This document shows, piece by piece, positions 49,464 to 59,750 of a stretch of DNA of 64,000 nucleotides. The position numbers and the translations under genes were made by a program. The stretch is from the NCBI GenBank assembly GCA_021234155.1, contig JAJEKV010000056.1, forward strand, positions 789,905 to 853,904, given 5' to 3'. Below the pieces are notes generated by a model. That model was given only the letters and a program-made list of their open reading frames with translations, was not told the DNA's origin and searched no databases. This stretch comes from Isoetes taiwanensis (lineage: Eukaryota; Streptophyta; Lycopodiopsida; Isoetales; Isoetaceae). Position 1 is the first letter of the stretch, and every line of letters begins with the position of its first letter.

Positions 49464-49731
49464 TGTTAGAGCACGAACTCTAACCTTGCAAGAAGGATGA
49501 AAAACCCAACAATACAAGCTCAATCTATCGGAACAAGGCAATGCACAACACAAAGAATCATCATCTCCATAGCTAGATCAAGCAAAATGCTCTCTCCCAA
49601 TACACCGTTTCTCTCTCTCTCTCTACCTTTCGGATAATTGTCATCATAATGCCTACAATGCATACGTGCAAATATCACTTGCGGCGTGCATGCGCCGTAT
49701 ATCACTCTATATACGGTATATGATGAGTGTG
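49464..49731 (-). repeat. Inverted gypsy LTR, truncated at its 5' end
   Basis: The complement matches the 3' LTR from CACACTCATCATATAC to the GCTCTAACA end. The first 80 or so bases of the LTR are missing. It joins plus-strand gag directly at about 49738. A CT microsatellite lies at 49609-49626. Confidence 0.88.
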
Positions 49732-49737
49732 GAATTT

Positions 49738-50620
49738 CGAGCATAAACATAAAAGGATATTGCAGCCAAGATTTCTAAGCTTACAATTGGTGAGAAGCCA
49801 AGGGAGGTGCGATTTATTACTTGTGAGTATTGTGGGTCTATTGGGCATTCACGATACTACATGTAGATTGCTGAAATTCTGCTCAAGATGTCAAATCAAG
49901 GGCCATAATGATCAAGAATGTAGGGAGAAGAGATTCTTTGAGAGGGCCAATCCGGTATTTGCTGTTATGCAACAAGCACCACCTATTCCTATTCAACCAA
50001 TGCAAAAGCACCTATCATACCACAAGTTCCAATGATGCCACAAGCTCCAATTGCCCAACAAGTTCCAATGGGTTTCCACACCAATGGTACAGCCAAAAAG
50101 CAGGGATGGTATCCAAGTAAGGCTCATTTGTATTGCAAGTTATGTGATAAATTCAAGCATGATGAGACTACTTGTTGGAAAATCCATGGGAAACCAGAAT
50201 GGGCAACCAACAAGTATCCATCAAAGCGACAAGTGTTTGAATCATTACCTCTTCCTAATAATGATGTTCGATTCAAGATGCAAAGTAAATTGATAATCCT
50301 CAAGTTAAGGCTCTTATTGAGGAGCTTAAGAAACAAGAGAAGGCAAAATCAGTAGTAAATTGTGGATTTGTTGAGGTAGATAGTGACCCATTTCAAAAGA
50401 AGAAGAAGAGATTGGAGAAGTAAATGCGGTTACAAGATCACAAAGGTGGTGCAAGAACCAAGAGTAGTGCCAATTGCGGAGAAGACTAAGACCTTCTTTC
50501 CAAAAGCTTTGAAGGAACAAGCTTTGAAGGTGTCAAGACCTAAGAAGGTGCAATTCAATATCTGCCCACGTAAGCGTTTCAGTCTATAGAAGAAAATCAG
50601 CCCATAGTGATGTCTCCTAT
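49738..50620 (+). pseudogene. Gypsy gag with three CCHC zinc knuckles, frameshifted
   Basis: The zinc knuckles are CEYCGSIGHSRYY (last Cys lost to a frame change, near 49830), CSRCQIKGHNDQEC (exact CX2CX4HX4C, near 49875-49920) and CKLCDKFKHDETTC (exact, near 50131-50172). They are followed by EWATNKYPSKRQVFE and a Lys-rich tail. Zinc knuckles bind the element RNA. The N-terminal part of gag is missing because this copy is joined straight to the inverted LTR. Frames change between the knuckles. Confidence 0.85.
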
Positions 50621-51140
50621 GGTGGATGAGGAAAGTCAAAATGAAGATGATGTGATCAGCCAAGTTTTGGCCACTAAAGTTACACTTACTCTGGAGCAAT
50701 TGATGCATTATTCTCCAAATTTGTTGCAAGAGTTAGGGGGAAGGACAAAATCAGAAATTTCAGTCCAACAAATCATATCAAATGATACAAACAAGAGGAG
50801 AATGGAGCTACCAGCCCGGCAATCCAAGGATCCCGGCCATTTCTTTGTGATGTGAGTATTAATGGATATTTAATCAAAGAGGCCAACATAGATGCGTGGT
50901 GGAGTGAATGTAATGCCTTACCACATAATGCTTCAAGTTGGATTGAAAATGATGGAACCGACAACTATGATGCTCAAAGCATTCAATCAAATGAAGATGC
51001 AGCCTATGGGAGTCATAAGAAATGTCTTATGCAAGGTCTATGAGGTGGAAGCAATCTTGGATTTCATGGTTTTGAAATTTCCGAGAGTGTGCATCTTGAA
51101 ACTTATACTTTGTTGTTGGAGCGGACATGGTTAGATGCCG
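50621..51140 (+). pseudogene. Gypsy aspartic protease region, decayed
   Basis: LTLEQLMHYSPNLLQEL (near 50685) precedes a protease-like segment: FFVMSINGYLIKEA with IDAWWSE or SGVNVMPYH in neighbouring frames near 50840-50930. Next comes MKMQPMGVIRNVLCKVYEVEA, and LLERTWLDA near 51110 in place of LGRPWLxxA. This is the layout of Tat/Athila-type plant gypsy proteases, in which a D-S/T-G motif cuts the polyprotein. The catalytic motif is broken by a frameshift. Confidence 0.65.
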
Positions 51141-52059
51141 GTACAAGCTGAGACTTCATGGAGGAAGCGTGAAATGAACATCTTTCAAGGAGAACACAAG
51201 GTTACTATAGATCATCCTCTGAAATCAGCAAAGGTACCTTTCTTTGCAATCTTTCTTTGAGCAGCCCATGATTAGGAAATCAGCAAAGAGAATGCTATGG
51301 TGTCGTCGACAGCAAGGTCTTAGTTGTTTTCATGTCTTGGAAGTTGGTGAGCGGGGGAAGATAAGACTTTGTACAAGTGGTTAAAAGGTACCCAAATTTC
51401 AGAAATATGTCATTTACAAAGCAACAAGTTGCAGATAAGTATATCCAAAGACTTGAAAGTATTGGGACGGTGAGTTACAAGAGACTCTTTGTAAACATGA
51501 AGGAGGAGTCCATTCAAAGACCCATTGATGACACTTTATTTCCAGCAAGGTATTGATCTAGATCAAGTAGAGATGCTGATTTTGACATCAAGCATGGATG
51601 GGGTAAAAGAAATCAGCCCACTATACAAGTACAAGAAGCTTGGTGGCATGCGCACATTCTGGAGGATGAGGTAAATCAGATCAGTCCATATTCACCACAG
51701 TCATTACAGTCACCACATGCACCAAATTCATCACAATCATCACATCCACCACATCCATTACAGTCACCACAGTCATCACATGCACCACATTCATCACAGT
51801 CACCACATTCACCACAATCACCACATTCGTCACTTTGGCCACCACATTCATCACAATCACCACATTCGTCACCACACTCACCACCTTCATTACAGTCACC
51901 ACATTGATCAAGAACATCAATATTTCTCAAGGAAATCGGAAGAATTGATTACTATTGAGGAGATCTTACTCAAGAGGAGGAACGTGATTTGATATCTTTG
52001 TTAAGAGAATTGAGGATGTTTTGGCAAGAAATTACAAGGAATTGAAAGGCATTCCACCA
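51141..52059 (+). pseudogene. Gypsy pol spacer with a Ser/Pro/His-rich 9-nt repeat
   Basis: Between protease and RT, 51669-51905 consists of a degenerate 9-base repeat (TCACCACAN type). On the pol strand it encodes units such as SPQ, SPH, SSQ and APH, some 25 in a row, ending in a stop near 51905. It would form a disordered linker in the polyprotein. The Cys/Gly/Asp-rich frame on the opposite strand is a shadow of the repeat. The flanks (51141-51660 and 51906-52059) are decayed pol. Confidence 0.65.
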
Positions 52060-52770
52060 GAGGTTGTGGTTCATACCATTAATTTGAAACAAGGCTCAAA
52101 ACCGGTCCAACAAGCTCAAAGGAGAATGAGTCCACAATAGAGGAGCAAGTAAAGGTTGAAGTCATGAAGCTTTTGGAGGCGGGATTTATTGTACCAGTGC
52201 CAAATTCAGATTGGATCAGTTCTATTGTACCAGTGAGAAAGCCAAATAACTCAATCCGAGTATGCATTGATTACAGGGATCTCAATAAAGCTACCAAAAG
52301 AGATCATAAATCGTTGCAGGAAATCAGGCCTATTCTTTCTTGGATGGGTACTCAGGATATAATCAGATCCAAATCTATCCACCACATCAAGCAATGACGG
52401 CTTTTCAACACCTTTTGGCATATATGCTTACAAGGTATTACCTTTTGGCCTCACAAATGCTCCAGCCACATTTGAGAGCTATGACATATGCTTTTCATGA
52501 TATTAGACTTTTTGAGAGTCTTTATAGATGACTTGACAGTGTTTTCGAATCCAAGAAGGGATCACTTGGATCATCTCAGAAAAGTTCTTGAAAGATGCCG
52601 ATTGTATGGCATAAGTTTGAATCCTGCTAAGTGTATTTTCTTCACTAGAGGAGGAAAACTATTGGGCAATTATGTTTCAAAAGGGATTACAAGTGGATCA
52701 TGGTAAGATTGCAGCCTTGGAGAAGGTGAAACCACCTACAAAATGTATCACAAGTGAGAAGCTTATATGG
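52060..52770 (+). pseudogene. Gypsy reverse transcriptase, frameshifted
   Basis: KLLEAGFIVPVPNSDWISSI with VPVRKPNNSIRVCIDYRDLN (52164-52290) is the standard gypsy RT start. It is followed in another frame by MDGYSGYNQIQI (52340), the F-x-M/L-T region with LLASQMLQ, and the catalytic strand as VFIDDLTVFS near 52510. HLRKVLERCRLYGISLNPAKC and LLGNYVSKGI (52560-52700) complete the domain. The Y/F-x-D-D catalytic pair is present as FIDD, but several frameshifts break the enzyme. Confidence 0.9.
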
Positions 52771-52828
52771 CCAACTCGGTTTTAGTAGGAGGTATTTGCA
52801 TAATTTTGCTAAAGTAACTTGACCACTT

Positions 52829-53370
52829 GTGGATTGTATGAAGCAAGGGCAGAATTTTAGATGGAAGGAGGATGCTCAAGAAGCATTTGAATGGTGTCTT
52901 GGACAATTGAAGGAGAGAACTTTGCTGATTCCTCCAAGAATGAGTGAGCCATTTCATTTATTCTTTACGGTTTTGGGAGCAAGCTTTGGCTGTCACACTA
53001 TGTCAAAACAAATCAGTAAAAGCATTATGATGTGAATTACTATGCTAATAGGTTGTTAACTCCATAAAAGCAGAAATGGACTCATGTGGAGCATCTTGGG
53101 TTGGCATTGAAGTGGGCCTTGAACAAATTTAGACACTATCTTCTTCCCTCACAATTGAATTCAGCAAATATACAACATGTTTACATTTATATGGATGTGA
53201 ACCCATTGCCATGCATTTACAATAAGACCTGGGTCCAAGATCCTAAGTTTACAAGATGGGCTCTTATCATACAAGAATTTGAGTTGAAGTATGTTAAGAT
53301 GGCTCAAGGAGCTCATAATCCAAGTGCCTATTTGAGTAGTGGTGCTGAAATAGAAGAGGAAACAGACCAG
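52829..53370 (+). pseudogene. Gypsy RNase H, decayed
   Basis: FRWKEDAQEAFEWCLGQLKE and LLIPPRMSEPFHLFFTV (52844-52990) form the connection between RT and RNase H. After a stop, the RNase H middle appears at 53086 (HLGLALKWALNKFRHYLL) and its end at 53240-53345 (RWALIIQEFELKYVKMAQG, then NPSAYLSS). The stretch from 53086 stays open into the integrase N-terminus. Confidence 0.85.
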
Positions 53371-53715
53371 CAAGTAGCATTTCAGGATAATGGAGTATTA
53401 CAAGGGTTCATTGAGACCGTGGATCTTTGGTATGCCAATATATACAGGTATTTACAAGATCAGACTTATCCTTCATCATTTTCAAAGCAACAAAAGCATG
53501 CTCTTAGAGTACAAGCAGCTGGTTATGTGGTGCATGAGGCTATTCTTTATAAGAGGACTATGGAAGGTCTCTTATTAAGATGTGTTGCTGGTCAGCAAAC
53601 TCAGGATTTGTTGCAGCAAGCACATGATTGCCAGGGGCATTTTGCAGCCGTAACCACACTCGGAAGATCCTTCATTGGGGATATATTATTGGCCAACTCT
53701 TTACAAGGATACTAG
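53371..53715 (+). pseudogene. Gypsy integrase N-terminal zinc-binding domain
   Basis: Continues the 209-codon frame beginning at 53086: YVVHEAILYKRTMEGLLLRC and then HDCQGHFAAVTTLGR, with the two His of the HHCC zinc finger. The two Cys (CEKCQRHK) are found just downstream at 53731-53755 in another frame, so a single break near 53700 separates this block from the catalytic core. Confidence 0.85.
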
Positions 53716-53774
53716 AGACTTTGTTAGTAAATGTGAGAAGTGTCAAAGGCACAAGCGATTAATGCCACAATAAT

Positions 53775-54680
53775 ATGCCATTCCATCCTATTTTGAGCGT
53801 TGGTCCATTTCATATGTGGGGATTGGATTACATTGGGCCTATCAATCCTCCATCTTCCAAAGGTCATAAGTATATCTTGGCAGCCACATGTATGTTTACG
53901 AAGTGGGTAGAAGCAGTTCCAAACAAAGCATGCTACGAGAAAATACCATTAATAAGCTTTCTTTATCATAATTTGATTTCTCGGTTTGGTGTTCCAACCA
54001 TTCTTTTGTCTGATCGAGGAACTCATTTCATGGGGAAAGTAGTAGCTCAGTTCACAGAAAAGATTGGTGTTCAACATGTGCAAGCTTCTGCTTATTATCC
54101 ACAGGGAAATGGACAAGCTGAGTTTACTAACAAAATTCTTAAAGCTATTTTGGCTAAAACAGTGAAGGATAATCAAAGAAATTGGCATGAAGCCTTGACA
54201 GGTGCCTTATGGAGTTTCAGGTGTACTTACAAGTTGGCTACAGGATTTACACCATTTGAATTGGTTTATGGAGTGCAGGCTGTGATGCCTATTCATTTGG
54301 ACATTCCTTTGTGTTCATTTGTGGAGCTCCCTTATTATGAGAATTTAGGAGAAGTTTCAACTCCAAATCAAGTGCATAATAGGATGGATGATTTGCTGCA
54401 ATTGCAAGAGATGAGACAAGAAGCAGCAGACTTCAATATGAGGCATAAACAGAAAGTAAAGCTTATCAAAGACAAGTTACAGGTTGTCAATCCATTTGAG
54501 GAAGGCCAATTGGTGTTGTGCAGGACCACTAAGAAGCATCTATCCAAATTTCAAAGCCCATGGGAAGGCCCATTTCTGATTGATAAAGAGGTACCAGGTG
54601 GGGCTTTCTACTTGATGACTCAGAGGGGGAATTGTTGCCTAATCCCAGCAAATGGCAAGGATCTCAGGGCCTTATTTTGA
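53775..54680 (+). CDS. Gypsy integrase catalytic core, open for 301 codons
   Basis: This is the longest undisturbed frame in the window. The retroviral-type DDE residues are all present: D in WGLDYIGPI (residues 15-23), D in LLSDRGTHF (about residues 77-85) and E in NGQAEFTNK (about 112-120). The C-terminal part (PFEEGQLVLCRTTKKH, KFQSPWEGPFLI) matches the gypsy integrase tail that contacts LTR DNA. The enzyme would process LTR ends and join them to target DNA. Since upstream pol is frameshifted, the frame is not expected to be expressed as part of a polyprotein. The ATG at 53775 is simply the first Met after the break. Retention by recent insertion is more likely than selection. Confidence 0.9.
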   Translation: MPFHPILSVGPFHMWGLDYIGPINPPSSKGHKYILAATCMFTKWVEAVPNKACYEKIPLISFLYHNLISRFGVPTILLSDRGTHFMGKVVAQFTEKIGVQHVQASAYYPQGNGQAEFTNKILKAILAKTVKDNQRNWHEALTGALWSFRCTYKLATGFTPFELVYGVQAVMPIHLDIPLCSFVELPYYENLGEVSTPNQVHNRMDDLLQLQEMRQEAADFNMRHKQKVKLIKDKLQVVNPFEEGQLVLCRTTKKHLSKFQSPWEGPFLIDKEVPGGAFYLMTQRGNCCLIPANGKDLRALF

Positions 54681-55087
54681 AAGAGACGCTATTCTAAAGG
54701 ATTTGGATTTGGCATAGCTCAATTACAGAGAATTGTGGAGAATTTTTGGGTTACAAGAGGTCATTTTTCTGTAAAACAGATGGTGACAGTTCAATAATAC
54801 ATGATATATCCTACATCAAAAGATGCGTGCCGGCGATAATAATCCAAAGAGCTATGGTGCAGGTCAAACGGAGGTCTGGAACTCAAGATATCAGATTTCA
54901 AAGTTTGCCACATTCATGAGGCTCGCTTTCGTCACCGTCATTTTGGACCAGTTTGTTTGTATTAGTCATTTGGATTTGAGGAGGGTGTAAATGGGTCATT
55001 TGGGGACATGTCCCAAGGACCATATTAGTGTGTTTTGTTGTGGGTTCTTCGCCACGGAGTGGCACATTTTCCCACCGTGGTCGCCAT
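54681..55087 (+). other. Gypsy 3' untranslated region
   Basis: Non-coding sequence between pol and the 3' LTR. The best polypurine tract, GAGGAGGGTG near 54977-54986, lies about 100 bp upstream of the LTR start rather than next to it. Either the real LTR began near 54987 in the parent element, or a short segment was added between tract and LTR. Confidence 0.5.
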
Positions 55088-55433
55088 TGCTGGGGCCACC
55101 ACCACTCACCACATTGGATCACCACTCACCACACTTGTCACCACTCACACCACACTCATCATATACCGTATATAGAGTGATATATCGCCAAGATGCACGC
55201 GTAAGTGTGATATTTGCACGTATGCATTATGGAGCCATTATCACCATTGTATTATCCGAAAGCAGAGAGAAGAGAAGAAAGAGAGACGGTGTATTGAGAG
55301 AGAGTGATTTTTGCTTGATTTAGCTATGGAGATGATGATTCTTTGTGTTGTGCATTGCCTTGATCCGATAGATTGAGCTTGAATTGTTGGGGTTTTTCAT
55401 CCTTCTTGCAAGGTTAGAGTTCAGGCTCTAACA
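55088..55433 (+). repeat. 3' LTR of the gypsy element, 346 bp
   Basis: Starts TGCTGGGGCCACC and ends GGCTCTAACA, followed by the CATAT duplication. It contains three CACCACTCACCACA-type short repeats and matches both the truncated 5' LTR and the inverted LTR. Confidence 0.9.
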
Positions 55434-55480
55434 CATATAGGCACCCATGGAGACTCGAACCGAGACCTCTGATAACAAAG

Positions 55481-55884
55481 TTTAAAATGAAACGCACTTA
55501 TTTGTCGGAAACGACTTCGTAAGGAATCTTTGAAAGATTCCCTAAAAATTTTTAAAAAGTCCATTTTAAAGATTTTTTGTGACAGTGTGACAATTTAAGT
55601 AATTTAGGTACCATTTTGAGGGGTTGATTGAACATAACTTTCGTGGGCAAAAATTTTAAATAGCAATTTTCATCCTCCTAAACTAGAACAAAAATAGTTA
55701 CTTTTATAAAGTGTAGCAAAAAAGGGGGCAATAAAAAAATAGCAAGGGTAGTAGAGTGACAAAGAAGTAATATATTCAAGGTTGTGAAAATTGTACAAAA
55801 TTATGAACAAAATTGTCAAAAATATAGGACATTTTGACAAACACTCATCACCTGCACTTTCTGGTTTTTACATGTTCGAGTCAT
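55481..55884. other. AT-rich intergenic stretch with a short palindrome
   Basis: No gene. GGAATCTTTGAAAGATTCC at 55523-55541 is a 19-bp palindrome with a single central base. This stretch marks the boundary between the nested retroelements and the minus-strand gene to the right. Confidence 0.5.
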
Positions 55885-58800
55885 CGGACAAACTTACATT
55901 TTGCAGCAAGATCAGGATGCATCTCATCCTCCGACTCATTTAATCCCTGATCACTTGAGCCTTCATCCTCAGCTTCACTCTCAAAACTGGATGTACTCGA
56001 ACGATCTTCTTCCTCACCGCCTACAAGTGAGTCTTCATCATCATCTTTTTGCCACCTTTCTAGGTTGTTTGTCTAATCCACATGCCTAACTTTTATTAAA
56101 GTTTGAGTGACCATACGTTAACTTATTAGCAGCAAACAGTAACAAAGTCATATGCAAGAACCTTTACTTCAGCTAGATCTATGCCAGTTGCTTGCTTTGA
56201 CTTTGCTCTCTTTCCCCTCCTGCTTTTACCATCTCCAAAGTATAACTCCTTAATCAAAGCATTGGCAGATTTGTTCTCATCCAAGTGCACTTTTAATTGA
56301 GTGGGAATTCCATCCTCTTTGTTACCTCCAAGATTTTAGCTAGCCGTAATGGCTTCCCAGATTCATCATTATCACCGGGACAGCTATGAGCATTCCTTTC
56401 TCAATCTCTCGAGATGAACCGTAGACTCGAAAGCAACTTGTTGTGCCGTATGCCTAGGGCAGTGTACATGACTCTGCTCATCTTCATCCGAAGCTAGCCA
56501 ATATCTCTACATGTTCCTCTTGATTCTCGACTTGCACAGTGGGAGAGTTTGCCTAGATGGCCAGTTGAATGTAACCGGTCTTCACCTTGTAATGAAGCTT
56601 GCAACATGTCACGCTGTCGAAAAAAACTGAGGCCACCATAAAGCATCCGGGCCTCCCCAAAGTGGTTAGAGCACGATCGAATACTTGTCTCAATGCAATC
56701 CAATGATTTGTTTGAGTCAAATGCTCTTCCCTCCTTTTTACTCTTTGTGATTTCTTTTCAAGCTTTTAGAGGCATTTATTCGGCAGAGCATGGAACTAGT
56801 ATTGGGGATGGTGCTTAATGAATTGAATATTGCCGCTGCTGGTCGCCAATCGCAAGGATGTGGCATATTTCTTTTCTTGTAAGATGGCCTTGCCATCTAC
56901 AAGTGAAATTTTGATCCGATGCTGAAATGTAATGTTTCTCAAGGGCTCAATAGCATAAAGGACCCGCTTGATCTCCGAAAAATCCATTCTTTGAAATCAT
57001 AAGTTTCTTCCAATAACTCGATGTCCGGACGAGGATTGTAGGAATCTTGGATAACCTCAATCATTGCTGGTAGGTCGAGAGCTTTTTTCGAAAGCAAGAC
57101 GCTTAGAGAACCCATGAACATCTGATCAATTTGATCGCGGTGTATGACCAACAAGCGTGAAACCAATCTTCACCTTCTTGAAGATTTGTTTCTCTACTAG
57201 CATAGCACAAAAGAAGCAAACAACCGATTCTTATTTTCCTTGTCGTGTTGTCTAGTGAAGATACGTAACCAAGTGGGTGGTATATGTTCTAGATTGGAAA
57301 GAAGCTTATTCAATATTGTGATAGTGAGATTTGGATCAGCATGAATGTTTGGATAATTCAAAATGCCTTGCAAGATAGTTTTCCATTAAATACCATAGCA
57401 CCAACAACATGCGATGTATGAAATCTTCTTCAGCAGATCCTTAGGCACATTGACAAAATGTGGTAGGGTGGTCTTCTTCTGGTCCATTCCATCAATAACA
57501 ACTGATATGTAGTTGAGTGGTTGTTCCAGTGCTTTCTTCCTATGTTTTGTCAATTTTCTCCTTTCCAAAGATTGTTGTTCTCTGTGCTTGTTCAGTTTCT
57601 CCTTCAATGCATCTGAAATGAAAATATGTTTAGGAAAGAACCTACTTTTAAGTAGAACTAGGCAAGAACACGCCCCGAAGCTTACTTTTAGTGTGAAGTG
57701 TCCTTGCATTTTGTCTCTGAGCTTTTAATTCAGAGCATGTAGCACAAACAGACATCCTATGCTTTCTAGGAATGGACACGCGAGAAAACTCTTTTTTCCA
57801 GAGCACAGTAAAGTAAGAGTAGCAGACAAAGCGTTCTCCAGCCTCAACACACATCTCCTTATAATTATCGTAGACTTCTTGTTTCGTGGAAATTGTCACC
57901 AAGTGGTACATAGGGCTGTTAGGGAGTTTCTCACAAGACTCCTTAAAGAAACCTTCCATCCAGAAACACATTGAAGGGCATGAATTCTCGTTATGCCTCC
58001 CCGAATGGCAAGAGTCATTGATGCCTGGATTCTTGTCAAGCCTTTTTTTCAGCGGTCAAGTCGTCCCGCTGCCTAAAGCATGAATCAATTTGAAGGCCGC
58101 TTGATGTACGGTGTGGCCACCAGCCGTAAGTAAACTTCTCACCATCATCCGCCTAATATTGAAGGCTAAGTAGCCCCTTTGGTCTAGCAAGAGTCATTGA
58201 ACAGAACTATCAATGGCAACCTCAATTCCTTTAGTCCAATCTTAAGCAAACAACGCTTTTGAGAACAACAAGTTGCTTTGTATGTGTTGCCCGCAAGTGA
58301 GCCTCGGCCCATGAGTTTCTTTCTTCTAACGGTTGTACATGCTCTCTTGTGTAAGTTACGCTTTAAGATTTTACTTGTGGGCTTTGAATTCAACATGGAG
58401 TCTTGTGGCTTTGGTAGGTCCTCGCCCGAGACATCAACATGAGGTGTTTCTTCGGCCTCGAGAGATCAACATGAGGTGTACTTGTAGATGCCGAGAGGTT
58501 TGATGTGGGCAAGTCCTCGGGGAGGTGCTTCCTCTCTCGGAAAAAGTAATCGAGGCCGGGGACGAGTTGACCAGCTCCCCGGCGTCGTGAGAACACAGAG
58601 TTTGCGTCGCCGACCGCTCCCACTTGTTGTAGTACCATTTAGCTTAAATGGATGGAGTTGGTGTGATTTGCTCCGCGGGAGGGAGCCTATGGCGGACTAT
58701 GGGCGACGCACTAAAATGAACCGAGTAGGTAGTCCGAAGCTCTAGCCCGTGGTGGAGTAAAAACGCATTGGTGGGGGGCAAACGACGCTCAGAGCGGTGG

Positions 58801-59004
58801 TGTGGTGGAGTAAATTGAACCGGGTGGTGGAAGCCGAGGTGGTCTTGCTGGAGTAAACTCAACAGAGCCGGGTGTTGGAATGTCGGATGTAGAATATTCG
58901 TGGGCTACTTCCCGTGTGTCCGCTGAGGAGGTGTGAAAGCCATTGCAGAGGAAGCCCGCAAGGAACAGAGTTGAGGCTCGGGCAGCTTTTTTCTCGAAAG
59001 CCAT
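55885..59004 (-). pseudogene. Decayed gene of a large RNase H-fold (DDE-like) protein family, DUF7869-type
   Basis: Minus-strand blocks occur in a consistent order. They are a Met-led segment from 59004 (MAFEKKAARASTLFLAGFL) with a Pro-rich part; a Lys/Cys-rich block (ATCCSQKRCLLKIGLKELRL, 58280-58210); and WMEGFFKESCEKLPNSP with KKEFSRVSIPRKHR and VCATCSELKAQRQ (57971-57720). Next come VVIDGMDQKKTTLPHF (about 57510-57460), NIHADPNLT with LDNTT and ENKNRL in adjacent frames (57350-57230), IHRDQIDQMFMGS (about 57140-57105), DFKEWI, and HRIKISLVDGKAILQ to KKYATS. C-terminal exons at 56340-56160 (LIKELYFGDGKSRRGKR) and 56050-55890 (acidic, Ser-rich) follow. The D...D...E spacing suggests an RNase H-like transposase relative; the family name is from memory. 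Frameshifts are frequent. Confidence 0.62.
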
Positions 59005-59010
59005 ACCAAA

Positions 59011-59150
59011 GATAAATTTATACAGAGTTGGTATAAATTTATACGTGGAAGAAAAACTTACATATGCAAGATCAGATAAATTTATACGCAGATGGTATAA
59101 ATTTATACGCAGGAGGGCAACATAGAACGTAAATGGTATAAATTTATACG
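59011..59150. promoter_or_regulatory. Palindrome array, cluster 1 (five sites)
   Basis: Five copies of GGTATAAATTTATAC(G) or its one-base-short form GATAAATTTATAC are centred at 59016.5, 59037.5, 59080.5, 59101.5 and 59142.5. Intervals are 21, 43, 21 and 41 bp, close to two and four turns of DNA. The cluster begins seven bases upstream of the first Met of the minus-strand gene, so it lies where a promoter or operator would. The ORF running through it on the minus strand reads the motif as YKFIP and is not evidence of coding. Confidence 0.85.
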
Positions 59151-59430
59151 AAAAACTCACAGACACTTGTATTGAAAAACTTTATGGAGAAGCGCTTATA
59201 TGAAGTTTTTTAAGACTTAGCAGAGGTACTTAAGCCCTGGCCACGGGCCAATTCTATTTTCTATATATGCGAGTTTTCTCGAGTCGGTTATGCCACGGCA
59301 GCGGCTTATATACCCCTTATTTGCTCTCCGAACGCCTATACGCTGCCTATACCGCCATGGCCAATGAAGTCTACTACCCGCATCGTTCTACTTTTCTTTT
59401 GTTTTAATCGCTAGAGTGTAGCGCTACCAC
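59151..59430. other. Spacer between palindrome clusters
   Basis: No copy of the palindrome and no gene. AT-rich words such as CTATATATGCG and several TATACC half-sites (59335-59350) are present. Confidence 0.4.
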
Positions 59431-59750
59431 GTATAAATTTATACCGATATGGTTCTCGATCGCAGATAAATTTATACCGCAGTGCTCGAAATTTAGGTAT
59501 AAATTTATACCGCTCTGCAACACGCCGTATAAATTTATACCCGCTAGTGTTCGATCGGTATAAATTTATACCGCTTATACCGCCTGATAAATTTATACCG
59601 CGCCGTATAAATTTATACCGATCGTAGTTCCTGAACGGTATAAATTTATACCGCCGAGGGTATAACGAGGGCGATAAATTATATATCGATCAGAGTTTTA
59701 GCCGCGGTATAAATTTATACCGCCAGGCTCGAGCGGTATAAATTTATACC
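59431..59750. promoter_or_regulatory. Palindrome array, cluster 2 (eleven sites, about 31-bp spacing)
   Basis: Centres are at 59437.5, 59470.5, 59503.5, 59533.5, 59564.5, 59591.5, 59611.5, 59644.5, 59678.5 (degenerate), 59713.5 and 59742.5. Intervals are 33, 33, 30, 31, 27, 20, 33, 34, 35 and 29, mean 30.5. Five sites are the perfect 16-bp palindrome GGTATAAATTTATACC, usually within CG...CG. The others lose one base of an outer half-site. Spacers differ in sequence but are rich in CG and in GATCG/CTCGA words, so the palindrome alone is conserved. This is the pattern of a multi-site binding array for a dimeric DNA-binding protein. Confidence 0.92.

Larger units (their letters stand above)
41407..55433 (+). 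mobile_element. Ty3/gypsy LTR retrotransposon with internal inverted duplication and nested transposon
   Basis: The ends are TGTTGGGGTC at 41407 and GGCTCTAACA at 55433, flanked by the 5-bp duplication CATAT (41402-41406 and 55434-55438). The related uninterrupted sequence near 29311-29325 (CATGCATATAGGCACC) confirms the site. The right part is a normal plus-strand gag-protease-RT-RNase H-integrase-LTR order. The left part carries a minus-strand copy of LTR, primer-binding site, leader, gag and early pol, joined to a truncated plus-strand LTR. A 5.2-kb TIR element lies in the inverted gag. The protease segment suggests the Tat/Athila-type branch. Confidence 0.92.

Noticed and set aside
51676-51930. 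Cys/Gly/Asp-rich 84-codon frame on the minus strand
   Set aside because: It is the reverse reading of a 9-base repeat lying in gypsy pol; all frames through the repeat stay open and give simple periodic peptides.
55451-55472. tRNA gene suggested by the GGTTCGAGTCTCC word on the minus strand
   Set aside because: No cloverleaf or A box at proper spacing; the word is part of a repeated short retroelement with a primer-binding site.
58789-59166. 125-codon minus-strand ORF running through cluster 1 as coding throughout
   Set aside because: Its N-terminal part is the palindrome array read as YKFIP-type repeats; only the part from the Met at 59004 onward was kept as possible coding.
59431-59750. 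CRISPR-like appearance of the palindrome array
   Set aside because: Repeats are only 14-16 bp, spacers about 15 bp and variable, there are no cas genes, and the context is plant retroelement DNA.
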